Origin: Pararhizobium sp. IMCC21322
GTDB lineage: Bacteria; Pseudomonadota; Alphaproteobacteria; Rhizobiales; GCA-2746425
Direction of reading: 5' to 3'
Assembly: GCF_030758295.1 (NCBI RefSeq)
Contig: NZ_CP132335.1
Location: forward strand, 3,138,412 to 3,202,411
Length of the DNA: 64,000 nucleotides
Position 1 is the stretch's first letter. Every line of letters begins with the position of its first letter. The position numbers were made by a program, and so were the translations under genes. Of this stretch, positions 16,212 through 26,437 are shown piece after piece. The notes under the pieces were generated by a model. The model was not told the DNA's origin, searched no databases, and was given only the letters and a program-made list of their open reading frames with translations.

Positions 16212-19148
16212 ATGCCCAGCAAATCCAATTTTGGAACCAGCAGTAAATCCAAGGCTGCAAAGAATCTCACTCCGATGATTTCGGTACGCGGAGCCCGCGA
16301 ACATAATCTGAAAGGCGTGGACATTGATCTGCCCCGGGACAAGCTGATTGTCATGACCGGCTTGTCCGGATCGGGCAAATCCTCACTGGCGTTTGACACT
16401 ATTTATGCCGAAGGCCAGCGACGCTATGTCGAATCGCTGTCAGCCTATGCACGGCAGTTTCTGGAAATGATGCAGAAGCCTGATGTCGACCAGATTGATG
16501 GCCTGTCGCCCGCAATTTCAATTGAGCAGAAAACCACGTCACGCAACCCGCGCTCCACCGTGGGAACTGTCACCGAAATTTACGACTATATGCGGCTTCT
16601 GTTTGCCCGGGTCGGTATCCCCTACTCGCCGGCAACCGGATTACCAATTGAAAGCCAGACAATTTCCCAGATGGTGGATCGCATTCTGGATCTGCCAGAG
16701 GGAACACGGCTGTTTCTGCTGGCCCCCATTGTACGCGGCCGCAAGGGAGAATACCGCAAGGAACTGGCTGAGTTGCAGAAGAAGGGGTTTCTGCGCATCA
16801 AGATAGACGGCACCTATTACGAAATTGCAGATGCACCTGTCTTGGACAAGAAATTCAAACACGACATTGATGTGGTGGTAGACCGCATCGTCGTACGATC
16901 AGACATCGCCTCCCGTCTGGCGGATTCACTGGCAACTGCGTTGGGACTGGCAGATGGCATTGCGGTTGCCGAATATGCTGACACAGCAGAAGGTGCAGAC
17001 ACACCAGAACGTCTGATTTTCTCGGAGAAATTTGCCTGCCCGGTCTCCGGCTTTACCATTGCGGAAATCGAGCCACGCCTGTTTTCGTTCAACAATCCGT
17101 TTGGGGCCTGCCCGACGTGTGATGGGCTCGGGTCTGAAAAACGTGTCAGCGAAGACATGGTCATTCCCGATGCCGAACTCTCCATTGCCAAAGGCGCGGT
17201 TGCGCCTTGGTCGCGCTCAACCTCGCCCTATTACCAACAGACGCTGGCGGCAGTGGGCAAGATTTATGGCTTCGGTCTGCGAGACAAATGGTCAAAACTG
17301 TCTGCCGAGGCCCAGACTGCAGTTCTGTTTGGCACCGGGAAGAAAGAAATCACCTTCACTTATGATGATGGACTGCGCTCCTACAAAACGAAAAAACCAT
17401 TTGAGGGCGTTATTCCCAATCTGGAGCGCCGCTGGCGGGAAACGGATTCCTCATGGTCCCGTGAGGAAATCGAAAAATACATGTCTTCAGCTCCCTGCCA
17501 GACATGCGACGGCTACCGGCTGAAACCCGAAGCACTTGCGGTTAAAATCGCCAGCAAGCACATTGCTCAGATCAGCGAACTCTCAATCCGCAACGCTATG
17601 GACTGGTTCCAGACACTGCCGGAAGATCTGAGCGATAAGCAGAATGAGATTGCCGGACGTATCCTGAAGGAAATTTGCGAGCGACTGGCATTTTTGAATG
17701 ATGTCGGCCTGGAATATCTGACCCTGGCGCGGAATTCGGGAACCCTGTCCGGTGGTGAAAGCCAGCGCATCCGCCTGGCCTCGCAAATCGGTTCTGGCCT
17801 GACTGGCGTTCTCTATGTTTTGGATGAGCCCTCCATCGGCCTGCACCAAAGAGACAATGACCGGCTTTTGACGACGCTCAGACATCTGCGCGATCTTGGC
17901 AATACAGTGATCGTTGTGGAACATGATGAGGAAGCCATTTTGACCGCTGACCACGTGGTCGATGTCGGCCCGATGGCGGGCATTCATGGCGGTGAAATCG
18001 TTGTGGCCGGAACACCGCAGCAAGTCATGAAATGCAAGGAGTCTCTGACCGGGCAATATCTGTCCGGACGGCGATCCATTCCTCTGCCAAAAACGCGGCG
18101 CAAACCAACAAAGAACCGGAAAATTACGATCAAAGGCGCAACAGGTAACAATCTGAAAGACGTCACCACATCGATTCCGCTGGGTACATTTTGTTGCATC
18201 ACCGGCGTGTCAGGTGGCGGCAAGTCGACCTTGCTGCTCGATACGCTGTACCGGGCCGTTGCCAGACATCTGAATGGTGCAAAAGCCCTGCCGTCGCCAC
18301 ACAAAGCCATTACCGGACTGGAGCATCTGGACAAGGTCATTGATATCGATCAATCCCCCATTGGCCGCACACCACGTTCCAACCCCGCGACCTATACCGG
18401 TGCCTTTACACCAATTCGAGAATGGTTTTCCGGCCTTCCCGAAGCAAAAATCAGAGGCTACGCACCTGGCAGGTTCTCATTCAACGTCAAAGGCGGACGG
18501 TGCGAAGCCTGTCAGGGTGATGGTGTCATCAAAATCGAGATGCACTTCCTGCCGGATGTCTATGTCACCTGCGATGTCTGCAAGGGAAAGCGCTATAATC
18601 GAGAGACCCTGGAAGTGCAGTTCAAAGGCAAATCCATTGCTGATGTGTTGAACATGACTGTTGATGAAGGCGCTGTGTTTTTCGCCGCAGTGCCTGCCGT
18701 CCGCGACAAGATGCTGACACTGCAACGGGTTGGGCTTGGCTATATCAAGGTTGGACAGCAAGCCACAACACTCTCTGGCGGTGAAGCGCAGCGGGTAAAA
18801 CTGGCAAAGGAGCTGTCAAAACGCTCCACCGGCCGCACACTTTATATTCTGGATGAGCCCACAACCGGCCTGCATTTTCATGACGTCGCCAAATTATTGG
18901 AAGTTCTTCATGAACTTGTGGATCAGGGAAATTCAGTCGCCGTCATTGAACACAATCTGGAGGTCATCAAAACCGCAGATTGGGTGATCGACATCGGCCC
19001 GGAAGGCGGCGATGGCGGCGGAGAAATTGTGGCGGAAGGTACCCCTGAGCAAATCATAAAGGAAGAGCGGTCTTACACAGGAAAATTCCTGAAAGATTTG
19101 CTGGAGCGACGCCCGGAAAATGGCGACGTTATGATGGCTGCTGAATAG
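16212..19148 (+). CDS. uvrA: Excinuclease ABC subunit A
   Basis: The damage-recognition ATPase of nucleotide excision repair, 978 residues with two ABC modules. Walker A motifs are GLSGSGKSS (near residue 50) and GVSGGGKST (near 665). ABC signatures LSGGESQR and LSGGEAQR are present. The C-terminal zinc module (CEACQGDG ... CDVCKGKR) is complete. In the N-terminal module the first pair reads CPVSGF, so Ser replaces the second Cys found in E. coli; I believe this is common in Alphaproteobacteria. The ATG at 16212 gives the normal length, and the open frame upstream (to 16098) is unlikely to be translated. Confidence 0.96.
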   Translation: MPSKSNFGTSSKSKAAKNLTPMISVRGAREHNLKGVDIDLPRDKLIVMTGLSGSGKSSLAFDTIYAEGQRRYVESLSAYARQFLEMMQKPDVDQIDGLSPAISIEQKTTSRNPRSTVGTVTEIYDYMRLLFARVGIPYSPATGLPIESQTISQMVDRILDLPEGTRLFLLAPIVRGRKGEYRKELAELQKKGFLRIKIDGTYYEIADAPVLDKKFKHDIDVVVDRIVVRSDIASRLADSLATALGLADGIAVAEYADTAEGADTPERLIFSEKFACPVSGFTIAEIEPRLFSFNNPFGACPTCDGLGSEKRVSEDMVIPDAELSIAKGAVAPWSRSTSPYYQQTLAAVGKIYGFGLRDKWSKLSAEAQTAVLFGTGKKEITFTYDDGLRSYKTKKPFEGVIPNLERRWRETDSSWSREEIEKYMSSAPCQTCDGYRLKPEALAVKIASKHIAQISELSIRNAMDWFQTLPEDLSDKQNEIAGRILKEICERLAFLNDVGLEYLTLARNSGTLSGGESQRIRLASQIGSGLTGVLYVLDEPSIGLHQRDNDRLLTTLRHLRDLGNTVIVVEHDEEAILTADHVVDVGPMAGIHGGEIVVAGTPQQVMKCKESLTGQYLSGRRSIPLPKTRRKPTKNRKITIKGATGNNLKDVTTSIPLGTFCCITGVSGGGKSTLLLDTLYRAVARHLNGAKALPSPHKAITGLEHLDKVIDIDQSPIGRTPRSNPATYTGAFTPIREWFSGLPEAKIRGYAPGRFSFNVKGGRCEACQGDGVIKIEMHFLPDVYVTCDVCKGKRYNRETLEVQFKGKSIADVLNMTVDEGAVFFAAVPAVRDKMLTLQRVGLGYIKVGQQATTLSGGEAQRVKLAKELSKRSTGRTLYILDEPTTGLHFHDVAKLLEVLHELVDQGNSVAVIEHNLEVIKTADWVIDIGPEGGDGGGEIVAEGTPEQIIKEERSYTGKFLKDLLERRPENGDVMMAAE

Positions 19149-19182
19149 CCCAACAAGAGCCCACTAAAGCAGCGATTCCCGG

Positions 19183-19210
19183 TTAATCTGGCAGAATTCT
19201 GCCAGATTAA
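19183..19210. repeat. Perfect 28-bp palindrome downstream of uvrA
   Basis: TTAATCTGGCAGAA (19183-19196) is followed at once by its exact reverse complement (19197-19210), centred on GAATTC. It lies 35 bp after the uvrA stop. As RNA it would form a long hairpin that could end or protect the uvrA transcript, but no T-run follows. As DNA it could be a binding site. Confidence 0.6.
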
Positions 19211-19430
19211 TGCTGTCGACCTCATTTTCTGAAGACAGCTTTGTGACCAGCTTTTGGAAAATCGGGACAAATCCTTGATTCTTAAGAAAGTTTTGCACGA
19301 GACCTGCGTTTTTTGCAGGACAGATATTCCGTTTTGTCACTCCACAAATGTTGCAACGCACCCTAAATAGCAATCATCAGAGAAACGAAACAAACTCTGA
19401 ATTTAAAACAAACCCAAACCGGAGACTAAA

Positions 19431-19586
19431 ATGCAATTCTCTTCTTTCACAGAATCCTACCGCAACTGGCGCCAGTACCGCAAAACCGTTGGCGAATTGT
19501 CCCGCCTGTCCCGTCGTGAACTCGACGATCTCGGAATTGCTCCTTACGACATCCCACACGTTGCACGTCGGTCCACACGTGGCTAA
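19431..19586 (+). CDS. DUF1127 small Arg-rich protein (YjiS-like)
   Basis: A 51-residue peptide. The segment WRQYRKTVGELSRLSRRELDDLGI is a textbook DUF1127 domain: an Arg-rich helix followed by L-x-x-L-G-I. GGAG lies 7 bp before the ATG and a strong intrinsic terminator follows 31 bp after the stop, so it is a free-standing monocistronic unit. In other Alphaproteobacteria such peptides have been linked to RNA metabolism and phosphate or stress responses; its role here is unknown. Confidence 0.9.
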   Translation: MQFSSFTESYRNWRQYRKTVGELSRLSRRELDDLGIAPYDIPHVARRSTRG

Positions 19587-19616
19587 TATGTCATATGTTC
19601 GACCATCCAAAGAAAA

Positions 19617-19648
19617 GGCCCACAACATATCAATGTGTGGGCCTTTTT
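19617..19648 (+). terminator. Intrinsic terminator after the DUF1127 gene
   Basis: GGCCCACA (19617-19624) pairs with TGTGGGCC (19636-19643), followed directly by TTTTT (19644-19648). An A-rich stretch precedes it, so it may also act on the opposite strand. Confidence 0.9.
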
Positions 19649-19654
19649 AGTATC

Positions 19655-19680
19655 AAGCGCCTGTTTGTTGGCAGGCGCTT
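19655..19680. terminator. Stem-loop downstream of the phytase-like remnant
   Basis: AAGCGCCTG (19655-19663) pairs with CAGGCGCTT (19672-19680), 9 bp with an 8-nt loop. It lies just past the 3' end of the leftward pseudogene and may be its former terminator, though the T-run is missing. Confidence 0.4.
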
Positions 19681-19696
19681 AAATGGTGCCAGACGC

Positions 19697-20222
19697 TTAC
19701 ATCGGGTTTGACCCGTTTACATTTTTTCCGGTTGAGAAGAACAATGTCTCACCGTTGCTGTCGTCAACGCCATCATTGTCGGACACAGCATAGCCAACAC
19801 CATCAACATCAATTGCAAATCCTTCAAGCTTGTCGACAACGTAGCCGCCTGTCGCTTTCAGGTCGGGCAGGAAGTCTCTTACAAGTTCCTTGCTGACAAG
19901 CGGCAATGCACTGCCCAGCTTGGCAGGTACCATGTCCGACAGGGCCACACGGTAAAGCCGCTTGACCTTTGCATTTGCACCAATCTCATTGTCACGTTCC
20001 GCGATATACGCGTTGTCACCAAAGATAGATCGGCATATTACCACCTTCTGTTGCGGAAATAATTTCGGAAGATGTTTCCGATTTTTGATCCATGTCGGAT
20101 GGAATATTCTCGTTGACCGGAAAGCTCGCGATCCGGTTAAACATCATGTCTGCCATTGCTCTGGTAGAAGACAGCGCAACCAGCAAGACGGCAAGCGATG
20201 CGAATTTAGATGTCTGATTCAT
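19697..20222 (-). pseudogene. Remnant of an esterase-like/phytase-like secreted protein with a large internal deletion
   Basis: The 5' part (from the ATG at 20222) encodes a signal peptide (NQTSKFASLAVLLVALSSTR, ending RAMAD) and then FNRIASFPVNENIPSD and ETSSEIISATEGGN, which look like the N-terminus of phytase-like secreted proteins. Near 20040 the sequence jumps, in a different frame, to GDNAYIAERDNEIGANAK and KATGGYVVDKLEGFAIDVDG, then SDNDGVDDSNGETLF, the C-terminal part of the same family (PF13449-like). Intact proteins have several hundred residues; here only about 45 plus 110 remain. The junction is best explained by an internal deletion. Confidence 0.7.
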
Positions 20223-20317
20223 GGGAGCCCCCATTTGTGTTAACAACACGGGAAGCTTGGCAGGATCACATTACAGGATAGTGACATCAACGGTCTGGAC
20301 CGGTGGACCTTACGATT

Positions 20318-20938
20318 TTAGGACTGCAGGCCTTGTGGACGTTGTTTGAACCAGACACCCAGCGGCATGATTTCAGGTGGCTCCCCATTATCGCGGGTCC
20401 AGGAATCAATTGCATAGGATTCGCTGTTGCTGATCTGAACGACAACAGCTGTTGCGTGCGGATAGCGGCCATCCAGAAAGAAGCCTCGCGCCTTTGGTCG
20501 TCCAACACGATGGTGTTTCAGGTAATTATTGTCTGCAGCCAATTTCAAAACGCTGGTTGTGTTTGTGGCTTCGTCAATGCAATCGAGTTGTCCGGGCTTG
20601 TTGACGGTTGAAAGGTCGAACCCACCGACATCATTGCCTGAGCCAACTTGCGGCGCGACGCGTTTTTCAAACCACTGCACCGCCCGTCCCATGGCACTGC
20701 GCTCTTTTTCCGGAGAGCCGGCACCTGACGCCAGAATGGATCGCAGCCGCCCCATATCAGCAGCTGAAAAGTCGACGCGCTCTTTTCTGGCGCAGCCTGT
20801 GCCATGGCAAACATAAACCGAGGTGCCTTTTGGCGCACGGCCATCCTGGCTGGCATACCAACTCATAGGGTCGCCCTCGCCGGATTGGATACAGCCGGTT
20901 AATGTCACCGCAATCAACAACACCAGAATCTGTCGCAT
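20318..20938 (-). CDS. Putative lipoprotein of unknown function
   Basis: A 206-residue protein. A lipoprotein signal peptide is clear: [15 protein letters not shown], with lipobox LTGC and acylated Cys near residue 16. GAGGGGG precedes the ATG at 20938; the open frame extends 20 codons further but without a leader-like start. The mature part has two cysteines ([12 protein letters not shown]) and a second half with [28 protein letters not shown], which hints at a transglutaminase-like Cys/His/Asp region, but I cannot assign a family. It diverges from trmFO. Confidence 0.75.
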   Translation of the reverse strand: MRQILVLLIAVTLTGCIQSGEGDPMSWYASQDGRAPKGTSVYVCHGTGCARKERVDFSAADMGRLRSILASGAGSPEKERSAMGRAVQWFEKRVAPQVGSGNDVGGFDLSTVNKPGQLDCIDEATNTTSVLKLAADNNYLKHHRVGRPKARGFFLDGRYPHATAVVVQISNSESYAIDSWTRDNGEPPEIMPLGVWFKQRPQGLQS

Positions 20939-21046
20939 AAACGCCCCCTCGTCAGAACTGTTCGGATAAAGCAAATTGACGGGAAAAGCCACATGCAATC
21001 AAGGACGGATGTGCTATATGCCCGACTACAGACAAAGGAGACGTTG

Positions 21047-22456
21047 ATGACGAAGAAGGCGGTTCATATTATTGGCGGCGGGCTGGCAGGCTCTGAAGCT
21101 GCATGGCAACTGGCACGGCGCAATGTTCCGGCAGTCATCCATGAAATGCGCCCTGTCCGTGGAACCGATGCCCATAAGACCGATCACCTGGCCGAACTGG
21201 TCTGCTCCAACTCCTTCCGGTCAGACGATGCACAGAACAATGCAGTCGGCCTTCTGCACGCGGAGTTGCGGCTGGCAGATTCTCTGATCATGTCCTGTGG
21301 CGATGCAAATCAGGTTCCCGCCGGTGGTGCACTGGCAGTGGACCGTGACGGATTTTCAGCCGCCGTAACACAGAAGCTGGAAAACGAACCGCTCATCACA
21401 ATTTACCGGGATGAAGTCGCAGGCCTTCCGCCGGAAGACTGGGACAATGTCATCATTGCCACCGGCCCCCTCACATCGCCAGCATTGTCTGAAGCAATTG
21501 CTACACTGACAGACACTTCCGCTTTGGCATTTTTCGATGCAATTGCACCTATCGCCTATTTTGAAAGCATCGACATGTCAGTGGCGTGGTTCCAGTCCCG
21601 CTACGACAAGGTCGGTCCCGGCGGCACGGGTGCGGACTATATCAATTGCCCAATGGACAAAGAACAATACTACAATTTCATCAATGCGTTGAATGAGGGC
21701 GAAAAAACCGAATTCAAGCAATGGGAAGGCACACCTTACTTCGAAGGCTGCATGCCGATTGAAGTCATGGCCGAACGCGGACCAGAGACCCCGCGACATG
21801 GTCCAATGAAGCCAATGGGCCTCACCAATGCCCATAATCCCGACGTAAAAGCCTATGCAGTTGTGCAACTCCGACAGGATAACGCTTTGGGAACGCTGTA
21901 TAATATGGTCGGCTTCCAGACAAAGCTGAAATACGGCGCTCAGAAAGACATTTTTCGGCTCATTCCGGGCCTTGAAAACGCTGAATTCGCTCGCCTCGGT
22001 GGCCTTCATCGCAATACATTTCTCAACTCGCCTGTCCTTCTGGACGGTACATTGAGATTGAAAGCCGACACACGCCTGCGGTTTGCAGGTCAGATCACCG
22101 GCTGCGAAGGCTATGTGGAATCCGCATCAATGGGTCTTTTGGCAGGTCGTTTTGCTGCTGAAGAATGGCATGGGCTGGAGAAGTCCATCCCGCCGGTCAC
22201 AACCGCATTCGGCGCCTTGTTGTCACATATTACCGGTGGACATCTGGCAACGGAAGAAGTCCCCGGCAAGCGGTCATTTCAGCCAATGAACGTCAATTTC
22301 GGCCTGTTTCCGCCTGTCCCGGCAGTCACCGAAATCGACGGTCGCAGATTGCGCGGCAAGGAAAAAACAATCGCCAAGCGTCAGTCGATCTGCAAACGTG
22401 CCCTTGTCGACTTTGAACAATGGCTCGAAGATTCCAAACCAAAAATGGCAGCTTAA
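21047..22456 (+). CDS. trmFO: Methylenetetrahydrofolate--tRNA-(uracil-5-)-methyltransferase
   Basis: A 469-residue FAD enzyme that makes 5-methyluridine at position 54 of tRNA using 5,10-methylene-THF as the carbon source. The FAD motif [14 protein letters not shown] is at residues 7-20. [18 protein letters not shown], with its Cys, and the C-terminal [16 protein letters not shown] are characteristic. AAGGAG lies just upstream of the ATG at 21047, and the additional open frame 5' is ignored. Its 3' end overlaps that of the convergent squalene-synthase-like gene by 4 bp. Confidence 0.96.
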   Translation: MTKKAVHIIGGGLAGSEAAWQLARRNVPAVIHEMRPVRGTDAHKTDHLAELVCSNSFRSDDAQNNAVGLLHAELRLADSLIMSCGDANQVPAGGALAVDRDGFSAAVTQKLENEPLITIYRDEVAGLPPEDWDNVIIATGPLTSPALSEAIATLTDTSALAFFDAIAPIAYFESIDMSVAWFQSRYDKVGPGGTGADYINCPMDKEQYYNFINALNEGEKTEFKQWEGTPYFEGCMPIEVMAERGPETPRHGPMKPMGLTNAHNPDVKAYAVVQLRQDNALGTLYNMVGFQTKLKYGAQKDIFRLIPGLENAEFARLGGLHRNTFLNSPVLLDGTLRLKADTRLRFAGQITGCEGYVESASMGLLAGRFAAEEWHGLEKSIPPVTTAFGALLSHITGGHLATEEVPGKRSFQPMNVNFGLFPPVPAVTEIDGRRLRGKEKTIAKRQSICKRALVDFEQWLEDSKPKMAA

Positions 22457-23328
22457 AAGCAAGGCCAGCGCTTTGAGCTTCGCCAAAGCTGCCAGATAAG
22501 ACGTTCGGATCCGGCCTTTCTCAATGGCAATTCCAATTGAGAAAGCTGGCAGATCTTCGCTATCTGAGATGCCATTGGGGTCGCATGCAAGAATGCCGGT
22601 CGCAATGTTGGCGGCACGGCGTCAGCGGCAGCTCGCGCCTTTTCAAGGTAGCTTTCAGCAACAATGCAAATCTCAGACATGGCGCGCTCGATATCAACCG
22701 TTTCGGACTCCAGATAAGGATTTGCCACCAAACCTGATGGGTCCCGAAATTCTGGTGGAAGGTATCGCGAGATTTTGCTGACATATTGCGATGTTAAAGG
22801 CTGATCTGAATAAAGAATTGGCTGCAAGACACGGTCCCACAGGCAAAGCACGCAAGCCAGATAGCCGGAAACCTGTGCAGCCGATGTGGACTGTCCACGG
22901 TCAAGAATAAGACAGGCAAGCTGAAGAACCGTTCCTTCCGTCTGGCCTGCATAAGCCTCAAACGCGGCGCGATCTTCAACCGCGTCATCATATAAATCGA
23001 ATATTCGCCCATCGAGGTAATTTTTCCAGATCTGCGGACCTATGGAATGGCGTTGTGTGAGATCCAGCATGAGGTGCGCCAAAGGGCTGGCAGCAGCTTC
23101 TGCATCCCGCGCGCCCTGAAAAACCTCCCGCCACCATTGCAGGCGAATCTCACCAGCCACAGGTTCACGAATGGTACGGACGATCTTACGGATTTCCAGA
23201 TCAAACGCATGCAATGCAAAGACATCATCACGGTGCATCGCTGGAATGAACTGACTGGCAAAGTAGCGCGCCGGGTCGGCAGATCGGACAAGGTTGTAGA
23301 GATCTATCTCAGCCGAAAGCGGCTTCAT
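22453..23328 (-). CDS. Squalene/phytoene synthase-like protein, NDUFAF6-like
   Basis: A 291-residue member of the squalene/phytoene synthase fold. The segment [20 protein letters not shown], then [12 protein letters not shown], resembles the human complex I assembly factor NDUFAF6. The two Asp-rich motifs needed for prenyl-diphosphate chemistry are not seen at their usual places (the first site reads [10 protein letters not shown]), so a catalytic prenyltransferase role is unlikely. It overlaps the Mth938-domain gene by 4 bp and ends a yajC-secD-secF-Mth938 operon. I infer a role in assembly or membrane insertion of respiratory complex I. Confidence 0.82.
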   Translation of the reverse strand: MKPLSAEIDLYNLVRSADPARYFASQFIPAMHRDDVFALHAFDLEIRKIVRTIREPVAGEIRLQWWREVFQGARDAEAAASPLAHLMLDLTQRHSIGPQIWKNYLDGRIFDLYDDAVEDRAAFEAYAGQTEGTVLQLACLILDRGQSTSAAQVSGYLACVLCLWDRVLQPILYSDQPLTSQYVSKISRYLPPEFRDPSGLVANPYLESETVDIERAMSEICIVAESYLEKARAAADAVPPTLRPAFLHATPMASQIAKICQLSQLELPLRKAGSERLIWQLWRSSKRWPCF

Positions 23329-23804
23329 CGAACCGTCTCAACCGGCAGCAGAGCCGCCGCAACCGGCCGCCTTTCCCCCAGAATGACATTGAAGGTTCGA
23401 ATGGCGGCCCCGGTCGACATGATTTCGAATCGAATGCCAGCATCCCGCAACGCCACACGGGTTTCCTTGGACGGAAAAGTGCCTGTATCGCCCATACCAA
23501 GGAACAGGAGTTCAATGGCATCAGCTTCCGCCACAACCCTGTCGAGGCGCTCAAAAGTTACATCTTCAGGAACGGATGCAGACCATCCATAAACACCCGA
23601 GGGCAAAGCCAGTAAGCCGCCGCGATGGGACATTTCGGCAAAGCGAAAGCCGCCATTGCCATAGGCATCAATGGGTGCGCGGCCCGGAAAATGTGATTCT
23701 GTTATTATAGTTCCGGGCGAACGGAGGAAATCATGCGCGTCATTGGCCGGGCCAGTCTCCGGTGTCCCGGGTGTCTCGGGCTTTGACGTCCGATCCTTCG
23801 TCAT
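23325..23804 (-). CDS. Mth938-like domain protein (NDUFAF3-like)
   Basis: A 159-residue protein with a flexible N-terminal 25 residues and one Mth938/DUF498 domain; GFRFAEMSHRGGLLALPSGVYGW and IELLFLGMGDTGTFPS are typical. Human NDUFAF3, a complex I assembly factor, has this domain. The gene overlaps secF by 4 bp upstream and the NDUFAF6-like gene by 4 bp downstream. This tight coupling to Sec machinery and another complex-I-factor homologue supports a role in building membrane respiratory complexes, though direct evidence in bacteria is limited. Confidence 0.85.
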   Translation of the reverse strand: MTKDRTSKPETPGTPETGPANDAHDFLRSPGTIITESHFPGRAPIDAYGNGGFRFAEMSHRGGLLALPSGVYGWSASVPEDVTFERLDRVVAEADAIELLFLGMGDTGTFPSKETRVALRDAGIRFEIMSTGAAIRTFNVILGERRPVAAALLPVETVR

Positions 23805-24742
23805 GCAGCGCTTGAGCTTTCCAGTTCCTCTTTACCCTTGGCAGCATCCGTATTGCGCAACTTCAGGAACATCAGCAAAGGAGCCGCAATGAAAATCGAC
23901 GAATAGGTACCAATCACCACCCCCCAGATCATCGCAAATGTGAACGAGGCAATCACTTCACCGCCGAAAACGTACAAAGCGCCAAGTGCCAAAAGGGTTG
24001 TGATAGACGTCAGTGCAGTTCTGGACAGGGTCTTGTTAATGGCCAGATCAAGAAGTTCGACAATTGGCAGACGCTTAAATTTGCGCAGCTTCTCGCGCAC
24101 CCTGTCATAAACAACCACCGTATCGTTCAGTGAATACCCCACAATCGTCAGCACAGCCGCAATACTCGCCAGATTGAACTCCAGCTGCAGCAGCGCAAAC
24201 ATCCCGATTGTCAAAAGCACATCGTGTAACGTGGCAACAACAGCACCAACTGCAAATTGCCACTCAAACCGTAGCCAGATGTAAATCAGAACCGCACCGA
24301 GGGATGCAACCACGGCCAGTATGCCGGTCTGTGTCAATTCACCGGAAACGGCAGGTCCGACAACTTCAACCCGTTCAAAAGATACCGTTCCAGACAAGAT
24401 GCCCCGAACAAGTTCCACGACGGCCTGTTGAGCCTGTTCTCCGCCATCCTGCTGCTGAATTCGAATGAGCACATCTTGAGGAGAGCCAAACTCCTGAACC
24501 TGCACATCGCCCAAATCCAGATCGGAGAGAACATTTCTGATTTCTCCAATATTGGCCGGGCCTTCAATAGTCTTAATCTGCATCAGCGTTCCACCCCGGA
24601 AATCGATGCCGAGATTAAGGCCGTTTACGGCAAACAGAACCATACTGAGGACAATCAGCGCCGCAGACAGCGGAAACGCCCATTTGCGGTGCCGCATGAA
24701 GGCAATTTTTGTATCGTCCGGGACAAGTTTCAAAGTGCGCAT
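23801..24742 (-). CDS. secF: Protein translocase subunit SecF
   Basis: A 313-residue inner-membrane protein with six membrane segments and a periplasmic P1 domain. NGLNLGIDFRGGT (near residue 48) is the SecF signature, and ASIAAVLTIVGYSLNDTVVV is the conserved TM4 stretch used in proton coupling. It works with SecD to pull secreted proteins through SecYEG. It starts 15 bp after the secD stop and is translationally coupled to the Mth938-domain gene. Confidence 0.97.
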   Translation of the reverse strand: MRTLKLVPDDTKIAFMRHRKWAFPLSAALIVLSMVLFAVNGLNLGIDFRGGTLMQIKTIEGPANIGEIRNVLSDLDLGDVQVQEFGSPQDVLIRIQQQDGGEQAQQAVVELVRGILSGTVSFERVEVVGPAVSGELTQTGILAVVASLGAVLIYIWLRFEWQFAVGAVVATLHDVLLTIGMFALLQLEFNLASIAAVLTIVGYSLNDTVVVYDRVREKLRKFKRLPIVELLDLAINKTLSRTALTSITTLLALGALYVFGGEVIASFTFAMIWGVVIGTYSSIFIAAPLLMFLKLRNTDAAKGKEELESSSAA

Positions 24743-24757
24743 AACGTTGCTCCAGCC

Positions 24758-26368
24758 TTAAATCGGCACAGTTGAGGGGCGTGTGCGACGCACCCAGAAT
24801 GCCACAATCAGGCGGTTTACGGTGAAGGCGGAAAAGACGGTTGTAACGATACCAATCGCCAGAGTAATGGCAAAACCACGGATTGGACCTGACCCAAGCG
24901 AGAACAGAATAATCGCTGCAATCAGGGTCGTGATGTTGGCATCCAAAATGGTTCCAAGCGCACGTTTGTAACCCGCATCAATGGCCGCAATGGCATTTCT
25001 GCCGGCACGCGCTTCTTCCCGAATTCGCTCGTAAATCAGAACGTTCGCATCAACCGCCATACCAATGGTCAGGATAATTCCGGCGATACCTGGCAAGGTC
25101 AATGTCGCCTGTAACATGGACAGAACGCCCATGATCATGATGATGTTTATGGCCAATGCAATATTGGCAAAGACGCCGAACAAACCATAAGACAGCACCA
25201 TAAAGACAAGCACTGCGATCGCAGCGATAATCCCGGCAATCTCGCCAGCTTCAATCGAATCCTGCCCCAAGCCGGGCCCAACCGTACGTTCTTCAACAAT
25301 CGTCAGATCGGCAGGTAAGGCTCCAGCGCGCAACAGGATCGCAAGATCATTGGCGCTCTCAACCGTGAAGTTACCGCTGATCTGCCCGCTACCGCCCAAA
25401 ATCGGCTCCCGAATAACAGGCGCGGAAATCACGACATCATCCAGAATAATCGCAAACGGTCGACCGACATTATCTGTAGAGGCGCGGCCAAAATCACGCG
25501 CACCTGAATTATTGAAACGGAACGTCACAAGCGGTTCATTGGTCTGTTGGTCAAAACCGGGTTGAGAATCAACCAGGTCTTCGCCGCTGACAATCTCGCG
25601 TCGTTCGATCACGTAAGGGATTGGCGGATCATCGGAGGAAAACATCACTTCAGCGCCAGATGGTGGTCGCCCTTGCAAAGCCTGCTCACCCGACATTTCC
25701 TGACTTACCAGATGAAAGCTCAAACGTGCGGTCTGCTTCAAAAGGTCTTTCAGGCGCTGTGGGTCACCCAGACCCGGCACCTGAACCAGCACACGGTCTT
25801 CGCCCTGCCGCTGAATGTTGGGCTCGGTGGTTCCCAGTTCATCGACACGACGACGAATAACTTCAATAGACTGATCGACAGCTGAGCTGACCCGGCGGGC
25901 AATGCCTTCAGGCGTGAAGGTCAACTGGATAAGACCGTCACCATCAACATCAAGCGTCACTTCCGTAACTGGCAAACCACCAGACAGGAGGCCTCCGGGA
26001 ATCGGTTCAACGATCGGCTGCAATGCGGCACTGGCCGCATCACTTTGAGAAGCGTCACGCAAACGTGCCTGAACTGTCTCACCAACCGTGGTCAGGCCCG
26101 TATAGCCAATGCGTTCATTTCGCAAAGAGGTGCGCAAACTGTCCCGAATATCATCCAGACGGGTTTGAATCAGATCATCGCGCTCCACCTGCAACAGCAA
26201 ATGCGCTCCGCCCTGCAAATCCAGCCCCAGAACCAACTGGCCGCCAGGAATCCATCCCGGCCACCTGTCTGCAACATCCTTCGGCATCAAATTGGGAAGT
26301 GCGGCGATCAGGCCGATCAAAACGGCCAGGACAATTGCAACTGTCTTGATCGGAGAAAAATAAAGCAT
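24758..26368 (-). CDS. secD: Protein translocase subunit SecD
   Basis: A 536-residue membrane protein. After an N-terminal membrane helix, GLDLQGGAHLLLQVERDD is the SecD signature (near residue 50). The large periplasmic P1 domain includes VDELGTTEPNIQRQGEDRVL. Six membrane segments follow in the last 200 residues, with GIAGIILTIGMAVDANVLIYERI as the conserved TM4 motif. It sits between yajC and secF. Confidence 0.97.
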   Translation of the reverse strand: MLYFSPIKTVAIVLAVLIGLIAALPNLMPKDVADRWPGWIPGGQLVLGLDLQGGAHLLLQVERDDLIQTRLDDIRDSLRTSLRNERIGYTGLTTVGETVQARLRDASQSDAASAALQPIVEPIPGGLLSGGLPVTEVTLDVDGDGLIQLTFTPEGIARRVSSAVDQSIEVIRRRVDELGTTEPNIQRQGEDRVLVQVPGLGDPQRLKDLLKQTARLSFHLVSQEMSGEQALQGRPPSGAEVMFSSDDPPIPYVIERREIVSGEDLVDSQPGFDQQTNEPLVTFRFNNSGARDFGRASTDNVGRPFAIILDDVVISAPVIREPILGGSGQISGNFTVESANDLAILLRAGALPADLTIVEERTVGPGLGQDSIEAGEIAGIIAAIAVLVFMVLSYGLFGVFANIALAINIIMIMGVLSMLQATLTLPGIAGIILTIGMAVDANVLIYERIREEARAGRNAIAAIDAGYKRALGTILDANITTLIAAIILFSLGSGPIRGFAITLAIGIVTTVFSAFTVNRLIVAFWVRRTRPSTVPI

Positions 26369-26437
26369 TCAGGCACCTGTGAGAGATTTGGCCAACCATT
26401 TTCTGCTTTGGGCACCGCCCAAAGCCGCATGGGACGT

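Noticed and set aside
19164-19373. Leftward 69-codon open frame between uvrA and the DUF1127 gene
   Set aside because: It runs through the 28-bp palindrome, and its translation is not protein-like enough to support a gene.
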